From positions 483,569 through 547,568 of the forward strand of contig NZ_FNOH01000005.1 of the NCBI RefSeq assembly GCF_900106535.1: DNA of 64,000 nt, given 5' to 3'. The notes beneath the pieces are model-generated. The model worked only from the letters and a program-made list of their open reading frames with translations, was not told the origin of the DNA and ran no database searches. Of the stretch, positions 50,533 through 58,648 are shown piece after piece (position 1 is the first letter of the stretch; every line of letters starts with the position of its first letter). The stretch comes from Myxococcus xanthus (GTDB taxonomy: Bacteria > Myxococcota > Myxococcia > Myxococcales > Myxococcaceae). The position numbers and the translations under genes are program-made.

Positions 50533-52200
50533 TCACGGTAGGGAGACCTGGACGGGACCGTGGCCGGACGGCGTGTTCCCGTCTCCGAGCTGGCCGGAAA
50601 CATCGGAGCCAAAGGCCCACACTGCCTGGTCGTTACGCAGGATGAGTGAATGGCCGCCGCCCGCGAAGACGGACGTGACGCCGGTCAGCCCGGAGACCTG
50701 CACGGCGGTATGTCGGTCGGTATTCGTCCCGTCGCCGAGTTGGCGATCTTCGTTCTTGCCCCAGGCCCGGAGGGTGTTGTCGCTCAGCAGGGCCAGCGAA
50801 TGGTAGCCACCCGCGGCCACGGCGATGGCACCTGTGACTCCGGGCACCTGCACGGGGCTCTCTCGCTGGGTGGTCGTCCCATCACCGAGCTCACCTTTCA
50901 GGTTCCACCCCCAGGCCCAGACGGTGCCGTCGTTGCGCAAGGCCACCGAATGGTACATGCCCGCGGCCACGGCGATGACGCCGGTCAGCCCGGGCACCTG
51001 CACGGGGAGGGGGCGGCTGACGGTCGTTCCGTCGCCGAGCTCGCCATGGAAGTTGAGTCCCCAGGCCCAGACGGTGCCGTCGGCGCCGAGGGCCAGTGAA
51101 TGGCCGGTGCCCGCGGCGAGCGCGGTGATGTTGCTCAAGCCAGACACCCGCACCGGGGTCAGGCGATCGGTGGTCGTCCCGTCGCCGAGCTCGCCGCTCC
51201 CGTTCATCCCCCAGGCCCAGACGGTGCCGTCGGCGTCCAGGGCCAGCGAGAAGCTGGAGCCCGCGGCAACGGAGATGGCGCCGGTCAACCCGGATACCTG
51301 CACAGGGGCGTACTGGGTGGAGGTCGTCCCATCACCGAGCGCGCCGCCGTTGAGCCCCCAGGCCCAGACGGTGCCGTCGGCGCGTGAGGCCAGCGAGTGG
51401 GCGTGGCCCCCTGCCACGGCCGTAGCGTCGGTCAACCCCGGCACCTGCACAGGGGCGTGGCGCGTGGCGTTCGTCTCATCGCCGAGCTGGCCGAAGGAGT
51501 TGTGCCCCCAGCTCCATAGGGTGCCATTGCCACGAATGGCCAGCGAGTGTGAGACACCACCCGAGACCACGGGGCCCGGGCATCGCGGGGCGGACACCGT
51601 GAAGGACTTGGAGGTGGAGAGCCGGGCGTTGTTCGTGACGGTCAGGGTGATGGTGACCTCGGAGCTCCAGAGCACGCAGTGCGGAGCTGTCCACGTCACA
51701 TCACTCGTCGCGGCGGAGGTCTCCGGACTCCCCAGGGTGCCCGAGCTGGCGTCCCAGGAGAACTGAAGCGGGCACGCCAGGTCATCCCTTCCGGTGACGT
51801 GGAAGGTGACCGTCTGCCCGGCCGATACCTGGTGGGCGGACTGCGAGCTTTCGATGAGGGTGGGGACGGTGGGCAGGGGGCCTCCGCCATCAGGATTGCC
51901 CGCGTCGGGGTTGCAAGCGTCGGGATGCCCCGCGTCCGGATTGCCGGCGTCGGGGTCGCCCGCGTCGGGGATGCCCGCGTCCGGATTGCCGGCGTCGGGG
52001 GCGCCCGCGTCGGGCGTCCCGGAGTCTTGCTGGCCGCAGCCGACGGACGGGTTCGGACAGTCGTTCGTCTTGTCGGGTTCGGAGTCGCCACAGCCGGAGC
52101 CAAGGGCCAGCAGTACGGACACCAGCAGGACGTTGACGGGGAGGAAAGGACGCGGAGAGGCCCCCCGGGACGGGAGGATGGAGCCAGGACTTCGGTGCAT
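50533..52200 (-). CDS. RCC1-repeat lipoprotein with PDAG linker
   Basis: A 555-residue lipoprotein. The signal ends in LLALGSGCGD (Cys about 36). It is followed by a linker of N/A/I/H-PDAG units (about 55-100), a PKD-like or Ig-like domain (115-205, with FSWDASSGTLG and TVTNNARLST), and seven RCC1 repeats of about 50 residues to the C-terminus. Each repeat has the form GxxHSLAxxxDGTVWAWGxNxxGxLGDGTTxxRxxPVQV and the set should form a seven-bladed propeller. Such proteins in myxobacteria are surface-exposed and likely bind partners. No enzyme motif. Start at 52,200 gives the lipoprotein signal. Confidence 0.88.
   Translation of the reverse strand: MHRSPGSILPSRGASPRPFLPVNVLLVSVLLALGSGCGDSEPDKTNDCPNPSVGCGQQDSGTPDAGAPDAGNPDAGIPDAGDPDAGNPDAGHPDACNPDAGNPDGGGPLPTVPTLIESSQSAHQVSAGQTVTFHVTGRDDLACPLQFSWDASSGTLGSPETSAATSDVTWTAPHCVLWSSEVTITLTVTNNARLSTSKSFTVSAPRCPGPVVSGGVSHSLAIRGNGTLWSWGHNSFGQLGDETNATRHAPVQVPGLTDATAVAGGHAHSLASRADGTVWAWGLNGGALGDGTTSTQYAPVQVSGLTGAISVAAGSSFSLALDADGTVWAWGMNGSGELGDGTTTDRLTPVRVSGLSNITALAAGTGHSLALGADGTVWAWGLNFHGELGDGTTVSRPLPVQVPGLTGVIAVAAGMYHSVALRNDGTVWAWGWNLKGELGDGTTTQRESPVQVPGVTGAIAVAAGGYHSLALLSDNTLRAWGKNEDRQLGDGTNTDRHTAVQVSGLTGVTSVFAGGGHSLILRNDQAVWAFGSDVSGQLGDGNTPSGHGPVQVSLP
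51894..52017. repeat. 12-bp minisatellite coding for NPDA units
   Basis: About ten tandem 12-bp units of the form GGCGTCGGGxxx on the plus strand encode the x-PDAG linker of the RCC1 lipoprotein. One copy has mutated to PDAC. Copy number can change in frame. Confidence 0.8.
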
Positions 52201-52286
52201 GTCTGTCTCGGAGCTTGGGTCTAGGAGTACCAACGCACACAACCTACTCGCGAGGCCAGCCTCGTGGCGCGATCGGGTCCCGATAA

Positions 52287-52590
52287 GTGAGTCCCCCCGC
52301 GCACGAAGCGGTGCAATCCGACCAGCCGATGGTGGGGCGCGTGGGCGTGCGCAATGGCAACTACCTGCGCACGTTGGTGACGACAGCGGGGGCTGTGGAC
52401 GTGGTGGTTCCACGCACGAGGCGCAGTGGCAGCGCGGGGGGAGTGCTGGGCCGCTACACGCGTCGCCCGACGGGAAGGAGGGACTGTTGGCGCCGCCCTC
52501 CATGCCCTGTCGGAGGCGTGGTTGCAGCGCTGCACCGTGCATCTCGACATGTCTCTGCTGAAATCAGCCCCCGTCACTTCCGCTGCATGA
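52287..52590 (+). pseudogene. IS256 (Mutator)-family transposase remnant
   Basis: One frame reads VGVRNGNYLRTLVTTAGAVDVVVPRTRR and then GVLGRYTRR, the N-terminal IS256 signature (RNGY-x-xRTL-T-x-x-G-x-x-x-V-x-VPR-x-R). After an abrupt junction the next frame reads ALSEAWLQRCTVHLDM, equivalent to the later WQRCQVHF region of the same transposases. Some 100 or more codons between these regions are missing, including catalytic acids. It is a deleted, inactive copy. Confidence 0.65.
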
Positions 52591-52799
52591 GGCCGCCAGG
52601 GGGGGGCCTCGGGGACGGGCGGTTCCGTGGCCGCTCTCGTCATCGGCAGTATCGACAGCAGGAGCACCCCGCACCTGCGGGGCCACCACATGCAGGCCTC
52701 TTGGTGTTGCTGTGGGCGGTGGATGATGGAGGCCGGGCTCGTTACGGACCGGCAGGGTGCTGGGAAGTGGCAGCGGGAGAGCGCAGTGCAGCGGCCTGG

Positions 52800-53020
52800 C
52801 CGGTCTGTGCCCCTGCCCGCTCACGGACGAGTGGAGGACGGCCGCATCGCCTAGCGGATGAAGCACTCGCAGCCGGACGGCACCACGCACCTGCTCTTCA
52901 CCGGGTTGGAGTTGCTGCGTCGCTTGGCGTCCCTGGTGCCTCCGCCTCGCCTCGGGCAAACCTCACGAGGTTCCACGGTGTCTTCGCTTACCCCGCGAGC
53001 GATGTTCCGGACAGGGTAGG
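52800..53020 (+). pseudogene. IS91-like transposase remnant, N-side part
   Basis: In one frame VEDGRIA, then a TAG stop, then RMKHSQPDGTTHLLFTG, LELLRRLASLVPPPR. After a tandem 5-bp duplication CCTCG (52,945-52,954) the frame moves and continues ANLTRFHGVFAYPASDVPDRV. The pattern (R)PDGTTHLLF...LLRRLASLVPPPR-x-NLTRFHGVFAP is a late region of IS91/IS801-type Y2 transposases. One stop and one frameshift show decay. Confidence 0.65.
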
Positions 53021-53207
53021 GGGATGCAACTCGAATGGCGCGAAGCACACCGGGCCTGCTTGTCTTGCATTCGGGCGGACGGGGCTGCCAAGCCGCACTC
53101 ATGCGCACGGATACTGGGCACCAGCGTTTCCAGGAGCACAGGACCGGCGATGAATCCCGTGTATGCTCCGACGTTTCCACCACCGTGAGCACAGGGAGGG
53201 CTGGCAC

Positions 53208-53585
53208 ATGAAGCTGGGCATCAGGGTATTCGGGGGCGTGGCCGTGGGACTGCTGATGATGGCGTGCGGAAGCGTCGCCCCCGAGGTCAAGCCCGAGCCG
53301 ACGTCGGCGCCGGTGTCTGCGCAGCCGCCTGAGCAGGCTCTGGCACAGCCGTCGGCGTCTGAACAGCCATCGGAGCAGGTTCCGGCACAGCCGCCGGCGA
53401 AGCCATGCCCCTACGTCGAGGCTCGGGGGACGTACAACTCGCGGGAGGAGGCCTGTGCGATGTCGCGTCAGCAGGCGCCGCGGTTCTGTGCGGAGCGTGG
53501 CGGCGTGAAGTCCATTGGCGATGACTGCATGGCGACGGACGGGCCGCCCTATCAGGGCGCCTACCGTGTCTGCTGCAACGATTGA
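53208..53585 (+). CDS. small lipoprotein with Pro/Gln-rich linker
   Basis: A 125-residue lipoprotein. The signal ends in GLLMMACGS (Cys about 20). A linker of Pro, Gln, Ser and Glu follows (PAQPSASEQPSEQVPAQP, 30-60), then a compact C-terminal domain with six cysteines, including CPYVEARGTYNSREEAC and the final VCCND. GGGAGGG precedes the ATG. It sits between two parts of an IS91-like transposase, so it may have entered with, or been inserted into, that element. No known family. Confidence 0.72.
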   Translation: MKLGIRVFGGVAVGLLMMACGSVAPEVKPEPTSAPVSAQPPEQALAQPSASEQPSEQVPAQPPAKPCPYVEARGTYNSREEACAMSRQQAPRFCAERGGVKSIGDDCMATDGPPYQGAYRVCCND

Positions 53586-53619
53586 GCCTCAGCGCCGGGT
53601 GGCCGTGACCCAGACGCCA

Positions 53620-53845
53620 GGCCTGGGCCGCAGGGAGATGGCGGGCGTGGCCTGGATGTCCTGGCGGGCAGAGTTGCTCAGGAGGACGTTCGACTTCGAG
53701 GTGTTCGCCTGCGTGAGGTGTGGAGGCATGCTTAAGGGTCTTGGCGTACGTGAAGGGGGCCCCCGGGGTGCGGGCAATTCTGGAGCACCTGGGCATGCCC
53801 ACGGGATGTGCGAGGTTGGCCCCTCTGCACCCTCCCTCCCCCTCA
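53620..53845 (+). pseudogene. IS91-like transposase remnant, C-terminal part
   Basis: One frame reads WMSWRAELLRRTFDFEVFACVRCGGMLK; after a one-base shift it continues VLAYVKGAPGVRAILEHLGMPTGCARLAP. The pattern W-x-x-LLxRxFxxxVxxCxRCGGxxxxLAxxxxxxxVRxILxHLGLPT is the C-terminal end of IS91/IS801-type transposases. Together with the fragment at 52,800-53,020 it brackets the small lipoprotein gene. Confidence 0.65.
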
Positions 53846-53869
53846 ACAGGGCCCCCATCTCTCTTATGC

Positions 53870-54150
53870 GTCGGACCGTGCTGCCGGGCTTGCGCGCGCA
53901 GTTGGCGACATCCCGGATGGTGACGCCCGAGTACTTCCGCGACGAGCTGCGCTCGTTCAGAGGGGCGGCTTTCAGCTTCGCGCCCACGTTGATGCAGACC
54001 ACGTTCCTCCGGGCGCAAGCGCGGAGCGAAGACGTCGACCACCTCTACCTGGTCGGGGCGGGGACGCACCTCGGAGCAGGACTGCCCGCGGTGCTGTGCT
54101 CCGCCAAGATCGTCGACGCAGTCATTCAGCAAGCCTTCGGCGACGCCTGA
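53870..54150 (+). pseudogene. C-terminal remnant of a CrtI-type carotenoid desaturase
   Basis: The frame reads TPEYFRDELRSFRGAAFSF, APTLMQTTFLRAQARSEDV and then LYLVGAGTHLGAGLPAVL, ending IVDAVIQQAFGDA and TGA at 54,148. LYLVGAGTHPGAG is the FAD-binding C-terminal signature of phytoene desaturases (CrtI family). The N-terminal 400 or so residues, including the dinucleotide-binding start, are missing. The fragment lies directly behind a transposase remnant, so the gene was probably cut by transposition. Confidence 0.75.
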
Positions 54151-54228
54151 GAATGCAATCGTTTTCTTGAAGTGATGGTTGTGTTCGCCCATCGTGAATC
54201 CGCTTCGACGTGCCTCGAGGAGGAGACG

Positions 54229-55122
54229 ATGAAGAGAACGATATGGGTGTTGATGGGCATCCTGATCTTCATACCCATCAGGACCGATGCGCAGGTCGCC
54301 ACACGCTGTGGAGACGATGACAAGCTTCTGCCGGATCAGGTGGTTGGCAGGAATGCATGGGCTCGCAAATGCGGATACATCGACGCCGCGCGCGAATCGA
54401 TGCTGAACTCCATGAGCTCCTATCAAATCTTCAGCAACGGGTGCTTCAAATATCCTTGCGCGGGCCGCAATTCAAACTGCGCGAACTTCGTCCCGGCTTC
54501 GGCGTTCTCTCCCTGTGTCGCTGGCCTCATCAAGATCGGGACCTGCTACGCGGAGGCGCTGACGCTAGCGCGAGCTGAGGCTGGGCAGGCCTGCGGTCCG
54601 CCGGACCCTCACGCGCAAGCCGCCGGCGAGACGGCTCAGGGGCCGGGCCTCGTGAAATGGCCTGTTGAGCTGGGCGTCTGCGGGGACTTCATCTGCGGCG
54701 TGGGGGAAGACTTCCTCACGTGTCCCGAGGATTGTGGAGTTGCGGAGTACTGCGGGAATGGTTGGTGTGGCCTCTGGGAGAATGAAGCAACGTGTCCGGC
54801 GGACTGCCAGTGCGGAGACGGCATCTGCAGCGGCGACGAGAGCGTTGACCGCTGCCCGATGGATTGTGGCTGTCCCGCGCAGTGTGGAAATGGCGTCTGC
54901 AACAACAACGAGACCCCCTCTACCTGTCCCGCCGACTGCGGCACCCTCTGCGGAGATGGCGTCTGCAATGGCGGTGAGGACGCCTATACATGCTACCTGG
55001 ACTGCGGAAGCTTCTGTGGCGATGGCATCTGTGGCTTGGGCGAAGACCGCTGGAGTTGCCCGAGCGATTGTGGGCGGCCTTGCGTTGGGAAGATCTGTCC
55101 AGTGCCGGAGATTCCGCTGTAG
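54229..55122 (+). CDS. secreted cysteine-rich protein, paralogue of the Hint proteins without a Hint domain
   Basis: A 297-residue protein with a signal peptide (VLMGILIFIPIRTDAQ). Residues 24-107 form the six-cysteine domain shared with the two Hint proteins nearby (TRC, GRNAWARKCGYI, FSNGC, C, C, IGTC). Where those proteins have the Hint cysteine (VxGC), this one has YAEA and lacks the Hint domain. It carries instead six tandem units of about 22 residues (151-285) of the form CGxGxC-x(2-3)-E-x(4)-CxxDCx, ending in KICPVPEIPL. AGGAGG precedes the ATG. It converges with the Hint gene at 55,184 over a strong terminator. Function unknown; domain exchange after the common N-terminal domain is evident. 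Confidence 0.82.
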   Translation: MKRTIWVLMGILIFIPIRTDAQVATRCGDDDKLLPDQVVGRNAWARKCGYIDAARESMLNSMSSYQIFSNGCFKYPCAGRNSNCANFVPASAFSPCVAGLIKIGTCYAEALTLARAEAGQACGPPDPHAQAAGETAQGPGLVKWPVELGVCGDFICGVGEDFLTCPEDCGVAEYCGNGWCGLWENEATCPADCQCGDGICSGDESVDRCPMDCGCPAQCGNGVCNNNETPSTCPADCGTLCGDGVCNGGEDAYTCYLDCGSFCGDGICGLGEDRWSCPSDCGRPCVGKICPVPEIPL

Positions 55123-55133
55123 GCTGAGGACAC

Positions 55134-55176
55134 GTCCCGGCCGGCCCACGGATGCGTTGCGTGGGCCGGCCGGGAC
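55134..55176. terminator. bidirectional terminator with perfect 17-bp stem
   Basis: GTCCCGGCCGGCCCACG and its complement flank a 9-nt loop, exactly between two convergent genes (stops at 55,122 and 55,184). No T-run on either side, but the stem is unusually long. Confidence 0.7.
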
Positions 55177-55183
55177 ACTCGGC

Positions 55184-56023
55184 CTATAGACCGCTGACGT
55201 CCACGTCCTCGCGGATGGACAGACGATAGGCGTCCGCCGCCCACTCATTCTGGAAGCGCACGGACCCCGTCAGGAAGCCTTCCGCGCTCATCACGTTCTC
55301 GGTCTTGTTGAGGCTCGCGGGCCGCACGTTCCACACCTGGCCCTTGAAGTTGAAGACGGTAACGCGAGACAGGAAGAGGGTGAGGCCGTTCGAGCCCAGG
55401 AGCATGTCTCCCTCCTGGAGGGTATGGGCCTTCACCATGGTGCCGTCGGCGAGGAGCATCGGGTGCTCGGACGTCACTTCGAGGTTGCGGCCGTCCGAGG
55501 ACTGCAACAGGAAGATGTCCTCCTGCGTGTCTCCCGCCACGAACGAGCGGATGGCCTGGTCCCCGAAGGTCAGCGCGCCGAGCTGCGCGTCCGCGGTAAG
55601 CGCCGTCACGTGCGTCGTGCCCGCGGCGTAGGCGTCGGGCACCGGGAGTTGCCGGCCACCGAAGTCCACGCGCTGCGAGGGCGTGAAGCACCCCGCCACG
55701 CACGTCCCCAGTCGCGTCAGCCCGGCGATGCAGTTGGCGGATTCGTTGGCGGGGACGTGGAACCTGCACGACGAGCCCGCCGGGACGGCCGGGTACGAGT
55801 AGCAGCCGTTGGTGAACACCTGATACTCGGCGTACTCGTTCAGGTAGACCTCTCGCTCGGCGGTGATGAGGCCGCACTTGCGAGCCCACGCGTTGCGCCC
55901 GGCTGCCAGTTCCCGCGTGAGGAGCTGGTCGTCCTGGAAGCAGCGGGTTTCGAGCTGTGCGAAGGCGGTGCTGGACAAGGCTGCGGCGGTGACTGCAATC
56001 GCAATCAGAAGGTTCTTTTTCAT
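55184..56023 (-). CDS. secreted protein with C-terminal Hint (hedgehog/intein) domain
   Basis: A 279-residue protein with signal peptide (LLIAIAVTAAALSSTAFA, cleaved before Gln23). The N-terminal domain (24-111) has cysteines at 28, 50, 74, 86, 98 and 108 and the block GRNAWARKCG. A Hint domain starts at Cys112 (C-FTPSQRV), has the block-B T-x-x-H at Thr184-His187 (VTSEHPM), the A-x-x-L-x-x-GD block (KAHTLQEGDML), the late strand GQVWNVRP and the terminal FLTGSVRFQN (Asn259, where inteins have HN). Twenty residues follow. It should cleave itself at Cys112, releasing the N-terminal domain. AAAGGA precedes the ATG. It lies 44 bp behind an M4 protease gene. Confidence 0.8.
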   Translation of the reverse strand: MKKNLLIAIAVTAAALSSTAFAQLETRCFQDDQLLTRELAAGRNAWARKCGLITAEREVYLNEYAEYQVFTNGCYSYPAVPAGSSCRFHVPANESANCIAGLTRLGTCVAGCFTPSQRVDFGGRQLPVPDAYAAGTTHVTALTADAQLGALTFGDQAIRSFVAGDTQEDIFLLQSSDGRNLEVTSEHPMLLADGTMVKAHTLQEGDMLLGSNGLTLFLSRVTVFNFKGQVWNVRPASLNKTENVMSAEGFLTGSVRFQNEWAADAYRLSIREDVDVSGL

Positions 56024-56067
56024 GGTCGGTCCTTTGTTCGGCCTCTGGGAATGATGGGGCGCGGCGC

Positions 56068-57621
56068 TCACTGCACGCCCACGGCGCTCCAGGCATCGCG
56101 CACGGCGTTGACCGTGTCAGTGGGGTAGCGGTCCGCGGCGGCCTGGATGGTCAGGGCTCGGGCCTGGGCCATGGTGGTGTTGGCCGTGAAGTAGAACTGG
56201 TTCGCGTAGTAGAAGGTCTGCGCTGCGCGGTTCATCCCCACGCCTGACACGTTGATGGACGTCTTGCTCCGAGGGTGCGTGCCGCCCGTCACGAGCAGCT
56301 TGAACGCGAGATTGGGGATGCCGGAGTTCCAGTGCACGCCGCCGTTGTCGGCAGTCCCGACGTAGCGCTCTGGGTAGAAGTCCCGGGAGGAGCCATCCCG
56401 GGTGGGGTTGTCCATGTAGCGGAGGGCGTCGCCCGACGTGCCCGGGGTCCAGATGTCCTCGCCAATCTTCCAGACGTCCGCGTCCACGGTGCCGCGCGCC
56501 CAGCTCTCGCAGATGGCCGCGGCGATGTCGGACAGGCTCTCGTTGAGGGCGCCGGACTCATTGCGGTACACGAGCCCGGAGTCGTACTGCGTGACCGCGT
56601 GCGTGAACTCGTGGGAGACGACGTCCAGATCGCGCCCCAGCTCGCCCGAGTTGAAGTTGTCCCCGTCGCCGAAGACGATCTGCCGGCCATCCCAGAAGGC
56701 GTTGACGTAGCGGCTGCCGTAGTGGACGGTGCTGGTGATGGTCGCGCCAGCGTCATCGAAGGAATCCCGCCCGAAGATGGTCGAGTAGCAGCGGTACGTG
56801 GTGCCGACGTGGTCGTAGTTGTCGTCGATGTGGCCATCACCGGTGGCGGCGCCGCCCTCCTGGCGTCGCAGCGTACCGGGGAGGTTGCTGCCGTTGCCCG
56901 CCGAGTGGATCCGCCGGTTCTGCGCGGCGTGGTACTGCGGATGAACGTCCAGGACGCTCCCCGTTGCGGCGTCCACATAGACGGTGTCGCGCGCGGGGGC
57001 GTCGTCACGCTCGCCCTCGCGGACGAGCTCGTAGGCCAGGAAGAGTGAGCCCTGGGCATCCAGGAAGTACACCAACTGGGTGGTTCCCATCGACTTCATG
57101 TCAGGCAATCCATTGACGGCCGCCGCCATCGCCGCGTCGGGAGAGACGCGCGAAAGCGAGCTCGGAGCCTGGGCGCCCCTGGCGGAGCCGTTCACCGCGA
57201 AGATCTGGCCGGACGTGTCGACGTGGACGATGAGCTCTCCACCCACCACGCGCAGTCCCTCGCGCACCTGGTCATACCTGACGTGAGTCAGCCCCACCTC
57301 ATCCACGCGAGCGGAGCGGACGCGTAGCTCCTTGGGGCTCAGTCCGAACCGCGAGGCAACGCCTCCGAGCACGGGCTTGAGCGCCTGGTCCGCGGCGAGG
57401 GTGAGGTCCTGGCCGCGCAGCCCGGAGAGGGACTGCGGTGCGGAGATGGCCCCGAGCCGTCCCCGGATGATGGCGGAGCCATTGCCCAGCTCCATGTTCG
57501 CCTGCCCCATTTCCGACACATCCGCGGAGCCCGGGCTCCCCGCGTCGGGCAACTCACCGCACGCGGAACCGAGGGCAACGAGGCACACTCCCGCCAGACT
57601 GCGAGTCCAGTTTGTCGTCAC
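56068..57621 (-). CDS. secreted M4 (thermolysin-like) metalloprotease
   Basis: A 517-residue preproprotein starting at GTG 57,621 (AAGGGAGA ribosome binding site). Signal peptide (LAGVCLVALGSACG, possible lipobox), FTP/PepSY prodomain (60-230) and catalytic M4 domain with zinc site HEFTHAVTQ (about 336), distal Glu in NESLSDI (about 360) and catalytic His in VHWNSGIPNLAF. DGRQIVFGDGDN is a typical M4 block. It works outside the cell. It is followed after 44 bp by a Hint protein gene in the same direction. Confidence 0.93.
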   Translation of the reverse strand: MTTNWTRSLAGVCLVALGSACGELPDAGSPGSADVSEMGQANMELGNGSAIIRGRLGAISAPQSLSGLRGQDLTLAADQALKPVLGGVASRFGLSPKELRVRSARVDEVGLTHVRYDQVREGLRVVGGELIVHVDTSGQIFAVNGSARGAQAPSSLSRVSPDAAMAAAVNGLPDMKSMGTTQLVYFLDAQGSLFLAYELVREGERDDAPARDTVYVDAATGSVLDVHPQYHAAQNRRIHSAGNGSNLPGTLRRQEGGAATGDGHIDDNYDHVGTTYRCYSTIFGRDSFDDAGATITSTVHYGSRYVNAFWDGRQIVFGDGDNFNSGELGRDLDVVSHEFTHAVTQYDSGLVYRNESGALNESLSDIAAAICESWARGTVDADVWKIGEDIWTPGTSGDALRYMDNPTRDGSSRDFYPERYVGTADNGGVHWNSGIPNLAFKLLVTGGTHPRSKTSINVSGVGMNRAAQTFYYANQFYFTANTTMAQARALTIQAAADRYPTDTVNAVRDAWSAVGVQ

Positions 57622-57790
57622 GATGTTCTCCCTTGCTTCAGGTGGGGACTGCTCTGCTACGGCTCGAGGCCAGGACACACGAAGGGCGTGCCGTCCGAGA
57701 CGGAAGACACCACCTGGCCTGAGTGGGGATGCCGCCCGGACACAACGGGCGGCTGCTGCGCGAGCGGACAACGCTCGTAACCGGTCCTGC

Positions 57791-58630
57791 TCAGAGGTGC
57801 CGCGTCAGTCGCTGGACCTCTTCATACGAAGCGCCCGACTCATGAAGCCCCGCGAGCAGCGCTTCGCGTAGCAGGCTTCGAAGCTTCGGGTTGTCCAGCC
57901 GCCCGAAGGCGTCGACCGCGGCCTGCCGGTCGATCTGGGCCAGTTTGAAGAAGAGGTCGTACTTCTCACCCACGAGCCCCTTCTTGGCGACGTCCGACAA
58001 GGAAGGGTCGATGGGCGAGGTCGCGAGGGCAAGCATTGCCGCACGGGCCGAGTCGTCCTCCGGTGCGAGCGTGTGGAGCAGATCGATCATGGCCATGCGA
58101 TCCAGCACTGTCTCCGGACGTTGCTCGGTGAAACGGGTGTCATCAGGAAGCGCGGAGAGGCTGCGGGTGTCGGCGAGCGCGTCCTGTAGCGCCGCGACAT
58201 TTTCCACCCCGTGATTCGCCAGCTCCTGGATGAAGGCTTCCTCTCGGAAGAAGACGTTGAAGCGGCCCTCCCGATAGCTGCGCGCGGCCTTCTGGATGGC
58301 ATCCCGGCGCGTCTCCTCGATACCGGTATCGGGCGCAGGTGGTGGCGCCGCCTCACCTGGAAGCGGTCGCGTGAGGGGACGCAGCTCGCGGCCTGGCGGC
58401 GCGCTGGTGGGCACCGTGGCCTTGGCGGTGATTCGAGCCGGCTCCCCGGCCAGGGCGCCGCTGGAGGCGCCGGGGCGCGGCGGCATGCCATCATCGGGAG
58501 GCGGTGTTCCTGGCCGTCCTCGCATCAGCGCGGTGTAGAGCGCTGCCGCGGAAAGGATGACGAGAGCCACGGCGGGCGCCGCCCATCGGCCAGCAAACGC
58601 CTTGCGGTGGGGCTGAGCATTGCTTTGCAT
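57791..58630 (-). CDS. membrane-anchored hypothetical protein
   Basis: A 279-residue protein with an N-terminal membrane segment (AAPAVALVILSAAALYTAL), a proline-rich linker (40-110), and a helical C-terminal domain (115-279) with helix-turn repeats such as VENVAALQDALADTR and AVDAFGRLDNPKLRSLLREALLAGL. The last part looks like HEAT-type helical pairs. GAGGAGCC precedes the ATG. It follows the M1-type protease gene by 18 bp, so the two are probably co-transcribed. No family recognised. Confidence 0.68.
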   Translation of the reverse strand: MQSNAQPHRKAFAGRWAAPAVALVILSAAALYTALMRGRPGTPPPDDGMPPRPGASSGALAGEPARITAKATVPTSAPPGRELRPLTRPLPGEAAPPPAPDTGIEETRRDAIQKAARSYREGRFNVFFREEAFIQELANHGVENVAALQDALADTRSLSALPDDTRFTEQRPETVLDRMAMIDLLHTLAPEDDSARAAMLALATSPIDPSLSDVAKKGLVGEKYDLFFKLAQIDRQAAVDAFGRLDNPKLRSLLREALLAGLHESGASYEEVQRLTRHL

Positions 58631-58648
58631 GAAGGCTCCTCGGATGGC

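Noticed and set aside
52287..53153. A 288-codon open frame as an intact gene
   Set aside because: Only its first 60 residues look like protein (IS256 type); the rest mixes frames of other remnants.
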